The notes: generated by a model from the letters alone, not told the origin. Shown: positions 46,101 to 62,021, counted from the first letter of the stretch. The stretch is 64,000 bases of DNA from Macropodus opercularis (GCA_030770545.1 CM061099.1:18501501-18565500), one strand, 5' to 3'. Made by a program: numbers and translations.

Positions 46101-49100
46101 GTGCCAGCATTTGTCCTCAGACCTGCAAAACACGCTTTGACCATTCCCTAACATACAATGTAATAATACAACATGTTACATTGATAGGGGATCCCAGAAT
46201 GCCAGGATGTTTACTTCGACCTGACATCACACACTGGGACCATTTCCTGTCTTAAAATGAAAAAAAAAACAATAACCTTACTTTGATAGGGGGTCCCAGA
46301 ATGCCAGGATTTTTAGTTGACCTGGCATCACACACTGGGACCATTTCCTATCTTGCAACATAAAGTATAGAAATTAATTAATAAAGACTTACCGTTACAG
46401 GGTGGCCAATAGTGCCAGCATTTGTCCTAGGACCTGCAAAACACGCTTTGACCATTCCCTAACATACAATGTAATACAACATGTTACATTGACAGGGGGT
46501 CCCAGAATGCCAGGATTTTCAGTTTGACCTGGAATCACACACTGGGACCATTCCCTGTCTTACAATGAAAAAAAAGGAAACTTACGTTGACAGGGGGTCC
46601 CAGAATGCCAGGACTATACCCCCAACCTGGCATCACACACTGGGACTATTCGCTGTCTTACAATGCAATACACAAAATTAAAGAAACAAACAATAACCTT
46701 ACATTGACAGGAGGTCTCAGAATACCAAGATTTTCAGTTGACCTGGCATCACACACTGGGACCATTCCCTGTCTTACAATGAAAAAAAAGGAAACTTACG
46801 TTGGCAGGGGGTCCCAGAATGCCAGGACTATACCCCCAACCTGGCATCACACGCTGGGACCATTCCCTGTCTTACAATCCAATACACAAAATAAAAAAAA
46901 AACAATAACCTTACATTGATAGGGGATCCCAGAATGCCAGGATTTTTACATCGACCTGGCATCACACACTGGGACCATTTCCTATCGTGCAACTAAAAGT
47001 GAAGAAATCAGTTAATAAAGACTTACCGTTACAGGGTGGCCAATAGTGCCAGCATTTGTCCTAGGATCTGCAAAACACGCTTTGACCATTCCCTAACATA
47101 CAATGTAATACAACATGTTACATTGACAGGAGGTCTCAGAATACCAGGATTTTCAGTTGACCTGGCATCACACACTGGGACCATTCCCTGTCTTACAATG
47201 AAAAAAAAGGAAACTTACGTTGACAGGGGGTCCCAGAATGCCAGGACTATACCCCCAACCTGGCATCACACACTGGGACCATTCCCTGTCTTACAATCCA
47301 ATACACAAAATAAAAAAAACAAACAATAACCTTACATTGACAGGGGGTCCCAGAATGCCAGGATTTTTACTTCGACCTGGCATCACACACTGAGACCATT
47401 TCCTATCGTGCAACATAAAGTACAGAAATTAATAAATAAAGACTTACCGTTACAGGGTGGCCAATAGTGCCAGCATTTGTCCTCAGACCTGCAAAACACG
47501 CTTTGACCATTCCCTAACATACAATGTAATACAACATGTTACATTGATAGGGGGTCCCAGAATGCCAGGATTTTCAGTTTGACCTGGAATCACACACTGG
47601 GACCATTCCCTGTCTTAAAATGAAAAAAAAGGAAACTTACGTTGACAGGGGGTCCCAGAATGCCAGGACTATACCCCCAACCTGGCATCACACACTGGGA
47701 CCATTCCCTGTCTTACAATGCAATACACAAAATAAAAAAAAACAATAACCTTACATTGATAGGGGGTCCCAGAATGCCAGGATTTTTACTTCGACCTGGC
47801 ATCATACACTGGGACCATTTCCTATCGTGCAACTAAAAGTATAGAAATTAATAAATAAAGACTTACCGTTACAGGGTGGCCAATAGTGCCAGCATTTGTC
47901 CTAGGACCTGCAAAACACGCTTTGACCATTCCCTAACATACAATGTAATACAACATGTTACATTGACAGGGGGTCCCAGAATGCCAGGATTTTCAGTTTG
48001 ACCTGGAATCACACACTGGGACCATTCCCTGTCTTACAATGAAAAAAAAGGAAACTTACGTTGACAGGGGGTCCCAGAAAGCCAGGATTTTTACTTCGAC
48101 CTGGCATCACACACTGGGACCATTTCCTATCTTACAATGAAAAAAAAAGGAAACTTACGTTGACAGGGTGTCCCAGAATGCCAGGACTATACCCCCAACC
48201 TGGCATCACACACTGGGACTATTCGCTGCCTTACAATGCAATACACACAATTAAAAAAACAAACAATAACCTTACATTGACAGGGGGTCCCAGAATACCA
48301 AGATTTTCAGTTGACCTGGCATCACACACTGGGACCATTTCCTATCGTGCAACTAAAAGTGAAGGAATCAATTAATAAAGACTTACCGTTATAGGGTGGC
48401 CAATAGTGCCAGCATTTGTCCTAGGACCTGCAAAACACGCTTTGACCTTTCCCTAACATACAATGTAATACAACATGTTACATTGACAGGAGGTATCAGA
48501 ATGCCAGGATTTTCAGTTGACCTGGCATCACACGCTGGGACCATTCCCTGTCTTACAATACAATACAGAAAATAAAAAAAACAAACAATAACCTTACTTT
48601 GATAGGGGATCCCAGAATGCCAGGATTTTTACTTCGACCTGGCATCACACACTGAGACCATTTCCTATCGTGCAACATAAAGTACAGAAATTAATAAATA
48701 AAGACTTACCGTCACAGGGTGGCCAATAGTGCCAGCATTTGTCCTCAGACCTGCAAAACACGCTTTGACCATTCCCTAACATACAATGTAATACAACATG
48801 TTACATTGATAGGGGATCCCAGAATGCCAGGATTTTTACTTCGACCTGACATCACACACTGGGACCATTCCCTGTCTTAAAATGAAAAAAAAGGAAACTT
48901 ACGTTGACAGGGGGTCCCTGAATGCCAGGACTATACCCCCAACCTGGCATCACACACTGGGACCATTCCCTGTCTTACAATGCAATACACAAAATAAAAA
49001 AAAAACAATAACCTTACATTGATAGGGGGTCCCAGAATGCCAGGATTTTTACTTCGACCTGGCATCACACACTGGGACCATTTCCTATCGTGCAACTAAA

Positions 49101-50477
49101 AGTATAGAAATTAATAAATAAAGACTTACCGTTACAGGGTGGCCAATAGTGCCAGCATTTGTCCTAGGACCTGCAAAACACGCTTTGACCATTCCCTAAC
49201 ATACAATGTAATACAACATGTTACATTGACAGGGGGTCCCAGAATGCCAGGATTTTCAGTTTGACCTGGAATCACACACTGGGACCATTCCCTGTCTTAC
49301 AATGAAAAAAAAGGAAACTTACGTTGACAGGGTGTCCCAGAATGCCAGGACTATACCCCCAACCTGGCATCACACACTGGGACTATTCGCTGTCTTACAA
49401 TGCAATACACAAAATTAAAGAAACAAACAATAACCTTACATTGACAGGGGGTCCCAGAATACCAAGATTTTCAGTTGACCTGGCATCACACACTGGGACC
49501 ATTTCCTATCGTGCAACTTAAAGTATAGAAATTAATAAATAAAGACTTACCGTTACAGGGTGGCCAATAGTGCCAGCATTTGTCCTAGGACCTGCAAAAC
49601 ACGCTTTGACCGTTCCCTAACATACAATGTAATACAACATGTTACATTGACAGGGGGTCTCAGAATACCAAGATTTTCAGTTGACCTGGTATCACACACT
49701 GGGACCATTCCCTGTCTTACAATCCAATAACACAAAATAAAAAAAAAAATTACCTTACATTGACAGGGGGTCCCAGAATGCCAGGATTTTCAGTTGACCT
49801 GGCATCACACACTGGGACCATTTCCTATCTTGCAACATAAAGTATAGAAATCAATAAATAAAGACTTACCGTCACAGGGTGGCCAATAGTGCCAGCATTT
49901 GTCCTCAGACCTGCAAAACACACTTAGACCATTCCCTGTCTTACAATGAAAAAAAAGGAAACTTACGTTGACAGGGGATCCCAAAATGCCAGGACTATAC
50001 CCCCAACCTGGCATCACACACTGGGACCATTCCCTGTCTTACAATGAAAAAAAAAGGAAACTTACGTTGACAGGGTGTCCCAGAATGCCAGGACTATACC
50101 CCCAACCTGGCATCACACACTGGGACTATTCGCTGTCTTACAATGCAATACACAAAATTAAAGAAACAAACAATAACCTTACATTGACAGGAGGTCCCAG
50201 AATACCAAGATTTTCAGTTGACCTGGCATCACACACTGGGACCATTTCCTATCGTGCAACATAAAGTATAGAAATTAATAAATAAAGACTTACCGTTACA
50301 GGGTGGCCAATAGTGCCAGCATTTGTCCTCAGACCTGCAAAACACGCTTTGACCATTCCCTAACATACAATGTAATAATACAACATGTTACATTGATAGG
50401 GGGTCCCAGAATGCCAGGACTATACCCCCAACCTGGCATCACACACTGGGACCATTCCCTGTCTTACAATCCAATAC
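43110..50477. repeat. Satellite array between U6 and U7
   Basis: About 7.4 kb of B-C-D-A repeats. The D variant 'gggactattcgctgtcttac' with an 'aaattaaagaaacaaac' linker is frequent here. The variant 'ttacaatacaatacagaaaat' at about 48551 matches 40921 (offset 7,630), and 'ccaataacacaaaat' at about 49725 matches 37735. These mark further block duplications. No gene is seen. Confidence 0.9.
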
Positions 50478-51658
50478 AGAAAAAGCAAAATGGAAAAACA
50501 TTTGAATATTCCAATTTAAGATATGTATGTCTATAATATACTAGAAAATAAATACAAATATTAACAGGCTGGCCCAAATGTTAAACAATCACTGACCTAA
50601 GTGTAAAGAGGACCACAAAACAGCACCAGTACATGACAACAAAACACTCCTTTCTGTAACTGCATGTTTCCCCTGTGATGCAGAGCGAAGAGGTGCCGCT
50701 ACGACAGCCCGCAATCACCAAATCAACCATATACTGAAGCGAAGGCACAACAGGTTTTGTCCAATCTTCACTCATTTCTTTAGAAAACATGTTAAATACT
50801 AGCTATTGTCTTTTACTGAACAATATTAGCATACTTACTACACTGAAAAAGGTGCTCACAGCAAAATACACACATCTAAAGTGTTCTAGCATCTATAGTC
50901 CCTCTTCAACCAATGACCCAAACAACTTTCACGGGATTAAAAACGGCAGAAAATTACCTCTGCAAATTGGCTAATGTGTCTAACGCTAAATGCTAATGCT
51001 ACCTGGTTACCGTTACTAAGGACAAACTTAAACCTAAACTTAGTAAACATAGCACCCTAAGTGGATAAAATACATTTTCGATTATATGGATAATATTCCT
51101 AAAACAATGCTGGCATACTGTGATAAATCCGATCACTGAGTCCATACTCACTTTGGAAGATGATGCACTTTATCGTCCCGCCTGACCGCTCTACGTCTGT
51201 CTCTTCTTTGGCTCCTCACGACATCCCAGTACAAACGACCAGTCCGCCCCCTAGCGGTAGCTGCGAGTCTTGCATTTAGTTTACGTGGCATGCAATGACG
51301 TGGAGCGTAGCCCTGGGAACTGGTACATTAGACAAAGCGAAAATGGAAAACATTTGAATATTCCACTTTAAATTATGCATTTCTGAAATATATTTAAAAC
51401 TAAATATAAACACTGACAGGGCGGCCCAAATGCTTAAGAAATTATCAGTGACACCACTATGACCACAAAACAGCATGAGTACATGACAACAAAATACTGG
51501 CGTTTCTGTGATTGCATGTGTGTGATGCAGAGCCACAATAGAGGCCGCTACGTCAGCCCACAATCACCACATCAACCATATAATGAAGCTAAGCACAACA
51601 GCTGTCGCCGGTGCTTCACTTACAGGACTTGCTTAGAAAATATGTTAAATAGCAATGG
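50478..51658. repeat. 1.3 kb dispersed block U7, 5'-truncated
   Basis: Lacks the first ~140 bp. The satellite 'caatccaatacag' joins the block directly at 'aaaaagcaaaatgg'. It retains the 21 bp segment also found in U4. CTCF-like motif at 51244-51257. Its 3' flank (variants 'ggaccatttcttgac' and 'gggacgatttcc') is shared with U9. Confidence 0.85.
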
Positions 51659-54600
51659 ACCATTTCTTGACTCACAATGAAAAAAAAGGAAACTTACATT
51701 GATAGGGGGTCCCAGAATGCCAGGATTTTTACTTCGACCTGGCATCACACACTGGGACGATTTCCTATCGTGCAACATAAAGTATAGAAATTAATAAATA
51801 AAGACTTACCGTTACAGGGTGGCCAATAGTGCCTGCATTTGTCCTAGGACCTGCAAAACACGATTTGACCATTCCCTAACATACAATGTAATACAACATG
51901 TTACATTGACAGTGGGTCCCAGAATGCCAGGATTTTCAGTTGACCTGGCATCACACACTGGGACCATTCCCTATCGTGCAACATAACGTGAAGAAATCAA
52001 TTAATAAAGACTTACCGTCACAGGGTGGCCAATAGTGCCTGCATTTGTCCTAGGACCTGCAAAACACGATTTGACCATTCCCTAACATACAATGTAATAC
52101 AACATGTTACATTGACAGGAGGTCTCAGAATACCAGGATTTTCAGTTGACCTGGCATCACACTCTGGGACCATTCCCTGTCTTACAATGAAAAAAGAGGA
52201 AACTTATGTTGGAAAGGGGGTCCCAGAATGCCAGGACTATACCCCCAACCTGGCATCACACACTGGGACCATTCCCTGTCTTACAATCCAATACACAAAA
52301 TAAAAAAAACAATAACCTTACATTGATAGGGGGTCCAAGAATGCCAGGATTTTTACATCGACCTGGCATCACACACTGGGACCATTTCCTATCGTGCAAC
52401 TAAAAGTGAAGAAATCAATTAATAAAGACTTACCGTTACAGGGTGGCCAATAGTGCCAGCATTTGTCCTCAGACCTGCAAAACACGCTTTGACCATTCCC
52501 TAACATACAATGTAATACAACATGTTACATTGATAGGGGATCCCAGAATGCCAGGATTTTTACTTAGACCTGGCATCACACACTGGGACCATTTCCTATC
52601 GTGCAACATAAAGTATAGAAATTAATTAATAAAGACTTACCGTTACAGGGTGGCCAATAGTGCCAGCATTTGTCCTAGGACCTGCAAAACACACTTTGAC
52701 CATTCCCTAACATACAATGTAATACAACATGTTACATTGACAGGAGGTTACAGAATACCAGGATTTTCAGTTGACCTGGCATCACACGCTGGGACCATTC
52801 CCTGTCTTACAATCCAATACACAAAATAAAAAAAAACAAACAATAACCTTACATTGACAGGGGGTCCCAGAATACCAAGATTTTCAGTTGTCCTGGCATC
52901 ACACACTGGGACCATTCCCTGTCTTACAATTAAAAAAAAAGGAAACTTACGTTGACAGGGGGTCCCAGAAAGCCAGGATTTTTACTTCGACCTGGCATCA
53001 CACACTGGGACCATTCCCTGTCTTACAATCCAATACACAAAATAAAAAAACAATAACCTTACATTGATAGGGGATGCCAGGATTTTCAGTTGACCTGGCA
53101 TCACACACTTAGACCATTCCCTGTCTTACAATGAAAAAAAAGAAAACTTATGTTGACAGGGGGTCCCAGAATGCCAGGACTATACCCCCAACCTGGCATC
53201 ACACACTGGGACCATTCCATGTTTTACAATGAAAAAAAAGGAAACTTACGTTGACAGGGTGTCCCAGAATGCCAGGACTATACCCCCAACCTGGCATCAC
53301 ACACTGGGACTATTCGCTGCCTTACAATGCAATACACAAAATTAAAAAAACAAACAATAACCTTACATTGACAGGAGGTCCCAGAATACCAAGATTTTCA
53401 GTTGACCTGGCATCACACACTGGGACCATTTCCTATCGTACAACATAAAGTATAGAAATTAATAAATAAAGACTTACCGTTACAGGGTGGCCAAAAGCGC
53501 CAGAATTTGTCCTAGGACCTGCAAAACACGCTTTGACCATTCCCTAACATACAATGTAATACAACATGTTACATTGACAGGGGGTCCCAGAATGCCAGGA
53601 TTTTCAGTTTGACCTGGCATCACACACTGGGACCATTCCCTGTTTTACAATGAAAAAAAAGGAAACTTACGTTGACAGGGTGTCCCAGAATGCCAGGACT
53701 ATACCCCCAACCTGGCATCACACACTGGGACTATTCGCTGTCTTACAATGCAATACACAAAATTAAAGAAACAAACAATAACCTTACATTGACAGGGGGT
53801 CCCAGAACACCAAGATTTTCAGTTGACCTGGCATCACACACTGGGACCATTTCCTATCGTGCAACAAAAAGTATAGAAATTAATAAATAAAGACTTACCG
53901 TTACAGGGTGGCCAATAGTGCCAGCATTTGTCCTCAGACCTGCAAAACACGCTTTGACCATTCCCTAACATACAATGTAATAATACAACATGTTACATTG
54001 ATAGGGGGTCCCAGAATGCCAGGATTTTTACTTCGACCTGATATCACACACTGGGACCATTCCCTGTCTTACAATGAAAAAAAAAAGGAAACTTACGTTG
54101 ACAGGGGGTCCCAGAATGCCAGGACTATACCCCCAACCTGGCATCACACACTGGGACCATTCCCTGTTTTACAATGCAATACACAAAATAAAAAAAACAA
54201 TAACCTTATATTGATAGGGGGTCCCAGAATGCCAGGATTTTTACTTCGACCTGGCATCACACACTGGGACCATTTCCTATCGTGCAACATAAAGTATAGA
54301 AATTAATAAATAAAGACTTACCGTTACAGGGTGGCCAATAGTGCCAGCATTTGTCCTCAGACCTGCAAAACACGCTTTGACCATTCCCTAACATACAATG
54401 TAATAATACAACATGTTACATTGATAAGGGATCCCAGAATGCCAGGATTTTTACTTCGACCTGGCATCACACACTGGGACCATTTCCTATCGTGCAACTA
54501 AAAGTGAAGGAATCAATTAATAAAGACTTACCGTCACAGGGTGGCCAATAGTGCCAGCATTTGTCCTAGGACCTGCAAAACACGCTTTGACCATTCCCTA

Positions 54601-57600
54601 ACATACAATGTAAAACAACATGTTACATTGATAGGGGGTCCCAGAATGCCAGGATTTTCAGTTGACCTGGCATCACACACTGGGACCATTCCCTGTCTTA
54701 CAATCCAATACACAAAATAAAAAAATAAAAAAACCTTACATTGACAGGGGATCCCAGAATGCCAGGATTTTCAGTTTGACCTGGCATCACACACTGGGAC
54801 CATTTCCTATCGTGCAACATAAAGTAAAGAAATTAATAAATAAAGACTTACTGTTACAGGGTGGCCAATAGTGCCAGCATTTGTCCTCAGACCTGCTAAA
54901 CACACTTTGACCATTCCCTAACATACAATGTAATACAACATGTTACATTGACAGGAGGTCTCAGAATACCAGGATTTTCAGTTTGACCTGGCATCACACA
55001 CTGGGACAATTCCCTGTTTTACAATGAAAAAAAAGGAAACTTACGTTGACAGGGGGTCCCAGAATGCCAGGATTTTTACTTCGACCTGACATCACACACT
55101 GGGACCATTCCCTGTGTTAAAATGAAAAAAAAGGAAACTTACGTTGACAGGGGGTCCCAGAATGCCAGGACTAGGACTATTCGCTGCCTTACAATGGAAT
55201 ACACAAAATTAAAAAAACAAACAATAACCTTACATTGATAGGGGGTCCCAGAATACCAAGATTTTCAGTTGACCTGGCATCACACACTGGGACCATTTCC
55301 TATCGTGCAACATAAAGTAAAGAAATTAATAAATAATGTCCCAGAATGCCAGGATTTTTACTTCGACCTGGCATCACACACTTGGACCATTTCCTATCGT
55401 GCAACTAAAAGAGAAGGAATCATTAATAAAGACTTACCGTCACAGGGTGGCCAATAGTGCCAGCATTTGTCCTCAGACCTGCTAAACACGCTTTGACCAT
55501 TCCCTAACATACAATGTAATAATATAACATGTTACATTGATAGGGGGTCCCAGAATGCCAGGATTTCAAGATTGACCTGGCATCACACACTGGGACCATT
55601 TCCTATTGCGCAACATAAAGTATAGAAATTAATAAATAAAGACTTACCATTACAGGGTGGCCAATAGTGCCAGCATTTGTCCTAGGACCTGCAAAACACG
55701 CTTTGACCGTTCCCTAAGATACAATGTAATAAAACATGTTACATTGACAGGGGGTCCCAGAATGCCAGGATTTTCAGTTTGACCTGGAATGACACGCTGG
55801 GACCATTCCCTGTCTTACAATGAAAAAAAGGAAACTTACGTTGAAAGGGGGTCCCAGAATGCCAGGACTATACCCCCAACCTGGCATCACACACTGGGAC
55901 CATTCCCTGTCTTATAATCCAATACACAAAATAAAAAAACAATAACCTTACATTGATAGGGGGTCCCAAAATGCCAGGATTTTTACTTCGACCTGGCATC
56001 ACACACTGGGACCATTTCCTATCGTGCAACTAAAAGTGAAGAAATTAATAAATAAAGACTTACCATTACAGGGTGGCCAATAGTGCCAGCATTTGTCCTA
56101 GGACCTGCAAAACACGCTTTGACCATTCCCTAACATACAATGTAATACAACATGTTACATTGACAGGGGGTCCCAGAATACCAAGATTTTCAGTTGACCT
56201 GGCATCACACACTGGGACCATTCCCTGTCTTATAATCCAATACACAAAATAAAAAAACAATAACCTTACATTGATAGGGGGTCCCAAAATGCCAGGATTT
56301 TTACTTCGACCTGGCATCACACACTGGGACCATTTCCTATCGTGCAACTAAAAGTGAAGAAATTAATAAATAAAGACTTACCGTTACAGGGTGGCCAATA
56401 GTGCCAGCATTTGTCCTAGGACCTGCAAAACACGCTTTGACCATTCCCTAACATACAATGTAATACAACATGTTACATTGACAGGGGGTCCCAGAATGCC
56501 AGGATTTTCAGTTTGACCTGGAATCACACACTGGGACCATTTCCTATAATGCAACTAAAAGTGAAGAAATTAATAAATAAAGACTTACCATTACAGGGTG
56601 GCCAATAGTGCCAGCATTTGTCCTCAGACCTGCAAAACACGCTTTGACCATTCCCTAACATACAATGTAATACAACATGTTACATTGACAGGGGGTCCCA
56701 GAATGCCAGGATTTTCAGTTTGACCTGGAATCACACACTGGGACCATTCCCTGTCTTAAAATGAAAAAAAAAACAATACCCTAACTTTGACAGGGGGTCC
56801 CAAAATGCCAGGATTTTCAGTTTGACCTGGCATCACACGCTGGGACCATTCCCTGTCTTACAATGAAAAAAAAGGAAACTTACGTTGACAGGGGGTCCCA
56901 GAATGCCAGGACTATACCCCCAACCTGGCATCACACACTGGGACCATTCCCTGTCTTACAATCCAATACACAAAAAAAAACAAAAAAAACAAAACCTTAC
57001 ATTGACAGGGGATCCCAGAATGCCAGGATTTTTACTTCGACCTGGCATCACACACTGGGACCATTTCCTATCGTGCAACTAAAAGTATAGAAATTAATAA
57101 ATAAAGACTTACCGTTACAGGGTGGCCAATAGTGCCAGCATTTGTCCTCAGACCTGCAAAACACGCTTTGACCATTCCCTAACATACAATGTAATACAAC
57201 ATGTTACATTGACAGGGGGTCCCAGAATACCAAGATTTTCACTTGACCTGGCATCACACACTGGGACCATTTCCTATCGTGCAACTAAAAGTATAGAAAT
57301 TAATAAATAAAGACTTACTGTTACAGGGTGGCCAATAGTACCAGCATTTGTCCTAGGACCTGCAAAACACGCTTTGACCGTTCCCCAACATACAATATAA
57401 TACAACATGTTACATTGACAGGGGGTCCCAGAATACCAAGATTTTCAGTTGACCTGGCATCACACACTGGGACCATTCCCTGTCTTACAATGAAAAAAAA
57501 CAATAACCTTACTTTGATAGGGGGTCCCAGAATGCCAGGATTTTTACTTCGACCTGGCATCACACACTGGGACCATTTCCTATCGTGCAACTTAAAGTAT

Positions 57601-57941
57601 AGAAATTAATAAATAAAGACTTACCGTTACAGGGTGGCCAATAGTGCCAGCATTTGTCCTCAGACCTGCAAAACACACTTAGACCATTCCCTGTCTTACA
57701 ATGAAAAAAAAGGAAACTTACGTTGAAAGGGGGTCCCAGAATGCCAGGACTATACCCCCAACCTGGCATCACACACTGGGACCATTCCCTATCTTACAAT
57801 CCAATACACAAAATAAAAAAAACAATAACCTTACATTGATAGGGGGTCCCAGAATGCCAGGATTTTTACTTCGACCTGGCATCGCACACTGGGACCATTT
57901 CCTATCGTGCAAAATCAAGGAATTCAATTAATAAAGACTTA
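51659..57941. repeat. Satellite array between U7 and U8
   Basis: About 6.3 kb. At about 55165-55185 a D monomer has lost its centre between two GGACTA direct repeats ('ccaggactaggactattcg'). At about 53070 another has lost one hairpin arm ('ggggatgccaggatt'). No gene is seen. Confidence 0.9.
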
Positions 57942-59248
57942 CCTTCATAAATGCTGTCTTTTTTTCCTGGGATGTCGGGCAAAACCAAAGAGCAGTCTGC
58001 CTCATAGCGGTAGCAAGGAGCCATGCATTTAGTTTGCATAGCATGCAATGACGAGGAGCGCAGCCTTGGGAACTGGCAAATTAGAAAAAGCAAAATGGAA
58101 AAACATTTCAATATTCCAATTTAAGATATGTATTTCTATAATATACTAGAAAATAAATACAATGTTAAACAATCACTGACCTAAGTGTAAAGAGGACCAC
58201 AAAACAGCACCAGTACATGACAACAAAACACTCCTTTCTGTAACTGCATGTTTCCCCTGTGATGCAGAGCGACGAGGTGCCGCTACGACAGCCCGCAATC
58301 ACCAAATCAACCATATACTGAAGCGAAGGCACAACAGGTTTTGTCCAATCTTCACTCATTTCTTTAGAAAACATGTTAAATACTAGCTATTGTCTTTTAC
58401 TGAACAATATTAGCATACTTACTACACTGAAAAAGGTGCTCACAGCAAAATACACACATCTAAAGTGTTCTAGCGTCTATAGTCCCTCTTCAACCAATGA
58501 CCCAAACAACTTTCACGGGATTAAAAACGGCAGAAAATTACCTCTGCAAATTGGCTAATGTGTCTAACGCTAAATGCTAATGCTAATGCTACCTGGTTAC
58601 CGTTACTAAGCACAAACTTAAACCTAAACTTAGTAAACATAGCACCCTAAGAGGATAAAATACATTTTCGATTATATGGATAATATTCCTAAAACAATGC
58701 TGGCATACTGTGATAAATCCGATCACTGAGTCCATACTCACTTTGGAAGATGATGCACTTTATCGTCCCGCCTGACCGCTCTACGTCTGTCTCTTCTTTG
58801 GCTCCTCACGACATCCCAGTACAAACGACCAGTCCGCCCCCTAGCGATAGCTACCAGTCTTGCATTTAGTTTACGTGGCATGCAATGACGTGGGGCGTAG
58901 CCCTGGGAACTGGTACATTAGACAAAGCAAAAATGGAAAACATTTGAATATTCCACTTTAAATTATGCATTTCTGAAATATATTTAAAACTAAATATAAA
59001 CACTGACAGGGCGGCCCAAATGCTTAAGAAATTATCAGTGACACCACTATGACCACAAAACAGCATGAGTACATGACAACAAAATACTGGCGTTTCTGTG
59101 ATTGCATGTGTGTGATGCAGAGCCACAATAGAGGCCGCTACGTCAGCCCACAATCACCACATCAACCATATAATGAAGCTAAGCACAACAGCTGTCGCCG
59201 GTGCTTCACTTACAGGACTTGCTTAGAAAATATGTTAAATAGCAATGG
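57942..59248. repeat. 1.3 kb dispersed block U8
   Basis: 1,307 bp, with an extra 'tgctaa' unit near 58580. The CTCF-like motif at 58834-58847 has one change (minus-strand TCGCTAGGGGGCGG), shared only with U9. The 5' half and upstream flank match U9 at an offset of 4,080; the 3' flank matches U4. Confidence 0.85.
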
Positions 59249-62021
59249 ACCATTCCTTGACTCACAATGAAAAAAAAGGAAACTTGATAGGGGGTCCCAG
59301 AATGCCAGGATTATTACTTCGAATCGGCATCACACACTGAGACCATTTCCTATCTTGCAACATAAAGTATAGAAATTAATAAATAAAGACTTACCGTCAC
59401 AGGGTGGCCAATAGTGCCAGCATTTGTCCTAGGACCTGCAAAACACGCTTTGACCATTCCCTAACATACAATGTAATAATACAACATGTTACATTGACAG
59501 GGGGTCCAAGAATACCAAGATTTTCAGTTGACCTGGCATCACACACTGGGACCATTCCCTGTCTTACAATGAAAAAAAAGGAAACTTACGTTGACAGGGT
59601 GTCCCAAAATGCCAGGACTATACCCCCAACCTGGCATCACACACTGGGACCATTCCCTGTCTTACAATGCAATACACAAAATAAAAAAAACAATAACCTT
59701 ATATTGATAGGGGATCCCAGAATGCCAGGATTTTTAGTTTGACCGGGCATCACACACTGGGACCAAGTCCTATCGCGCAACTAAAAGTGAAGAAATCAAT
59801 TAATAAAGACTTACCGTTACAGGGTGGCCAATAGTGCCAGAATTTGTCCTAGGACCTGCAAAACACGCTTTGACCATTCCCTAACATACAATGTAATACA
59901 ACATGTTACATTGACAGGAGGTCTCAGAATGCCAGGATTTTCAGTTAACCTGGCATCACACACTGGGACTATTCGCTGCCTTACAATGCAATACACAAAA
60001 TTAAAAAAACAAACAATAACCTTACATTGACAGGGGGTCCCAGAATACCAAGATTTTCAGTTGACCTGGCATCACACACTGGGACCATTTCCTATCGTGC
60101 AACATAAAGTAAAGAAATTAATAAATAAAGACTTACCGTTACAGGGTGGCCAATAGTGCCAGCATTTGTCCTCAGACCTGCAAAACACACTTTGACCATT
60201 CCCTAACATACAATGTAATACAACATGTTACATTGACAGGAGGTCTCAGAATGCCAGGATTTTCAGTTGACCTGGCATCACACACTGGGACCATTTCCTA
60301 TCGTGCAACTAAAAGTATAGAAATTAATAAATAAAGACTTACCGTTACAGGGTGGCCAAAAGTGCCAGAATTTGTCCTAGGACCTGCAAAACACGCTTTG
60401 ACCATTCCCTAACATACAATGTAATACAACATGTTACATTGACAGGAGGTCCCAGAATGCCAGGATTTTTACTTCGACCTGACATCTCACACTGGGACTA
60501 TTCGCTGTCTTACAATGCAATACACAAAATTAAAGAAACAAACAATAACCTTACATTGACAGGAGGTCCCAGAATACCAAGATTTTCAGTTGACCTGGCA
60601 TCACACACTGGGACTATTTCCTATCGTGCAACATAAAGTATAGAAATTAATAAATAAAGACTTACCGTTACAGGGTGGCCAATAGTGCCAGCATTTGTCC
60701 TCAGACCTGCAAAACACGCTTTGACCATTCCCTAACATACAATGTAATACAACATGTTACATTGACAGGGGGTCCCAGAATACCAAGATTTTCAGTTGAC
60801 CTGGCATCACACACTGGGACCATTCCCTGTCTTATAATCCAATACACAAAATAAAAAAACAATAACCTTACATTGATAGGGGGTCCCAAAATGCCAGGAT
60901 TTTTACTTCGACCTGGCATCACACACTGGGACCATTTCCTATCGTGCAACTAAAAGTGAAGAAATTAATAAATAAAGACTTACCGTTACAGGGTGGCCAA
61001 TAGTGCCAGCATTTGTCCTAGGACCTGCAAAACACGCTTTGACCATTCCCTAACATACAATGTAATACAACATGTTACATTGACAGGGGGTCCCAGAATG
61101 CCAGGATTTTCAGTTTGACCTGGAATCACACACTGGGACCATTCCCTGTCTTAAAATGAAAAAAAAAACAATACCCTAACTTTGACAGGGGGTCCCAAAA
61201 TGCCAGGATTTTCAGTTTGACCTGGCATCACACGCTGGGACCATTCCCTGTCTTACAATGAAAAAAAAGGAAACTTACGTTGACAGGGGGTCCCAGAATG
61301 CCAGGACTATACCCCCAACTGGCATCACACACTGGGACCATTCCCTGTCTTACAATCCAATACACAAAATAAAAAAAAAATACCTTACATTGATAGGGGA
61401 TCCCAGAATGCCAGGATTTTTAGTTTGACCGGGCATCACACACTGGGACCATTTCCTATCTTGCAACATGAAGTATAGAAATTAATAAATAAAGACTTAC
61501 CATTACAGGGTGGCCAATAGTGCCTGCATTTGTCCTATGACCTGCATAACACGCTTTGACCATTCCCTAACATACAATGTAATACAACATGTTACATTGA
61601 CAGGGGGTCCCAGAATGCCAGGATTTTTACTTCGACCTGGCATCACACACTGGGACCATTTCCTATCGTGCAACTTAAAGTATAGAAATTAATAAATAAA
61701 GACTTACCGTTACAGGGTGGCCAATAGTGCCAGCATTTGTCCTCAGACCTGCAAAACACGCTTTGACCATTCCCTAACATACAATGTAATACAACATGTT
61801 ACATTGACAGGGGGTCCCAGAATACCAAGATTTTCAGTTGACCTGGCATCACACACTGGGACCATTCCCTATCTTACAATCCAATACACAAAATAAAAAA
61901 AACAATAACCTTACATTGATAGGGGGTCCCAGAATGCCAGGATTTTTACTTCGACCTGGCATCGCACACTGGGACCATTTCCTATCGTGCAAAATCAAGG
62001 AATTCAATTAATAAAGACTTA
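59249..62021. repeat. Satellite array between U8 and U9
   Basis: About 2.8 kb of the same four monomer types, including a stretch (about 60780-61260) that repeats 56170-56860 closely. No gene is seen. Confidence 0.9.

Noticed and set aside
19864..61692. Recurrent plus-strand ORFs of 60-146 codons in the satellite
   Set aside because: They are periodic translations of the monomers, often begin at GTG in 'gggtggccaat', change length with every indel and show no domain.
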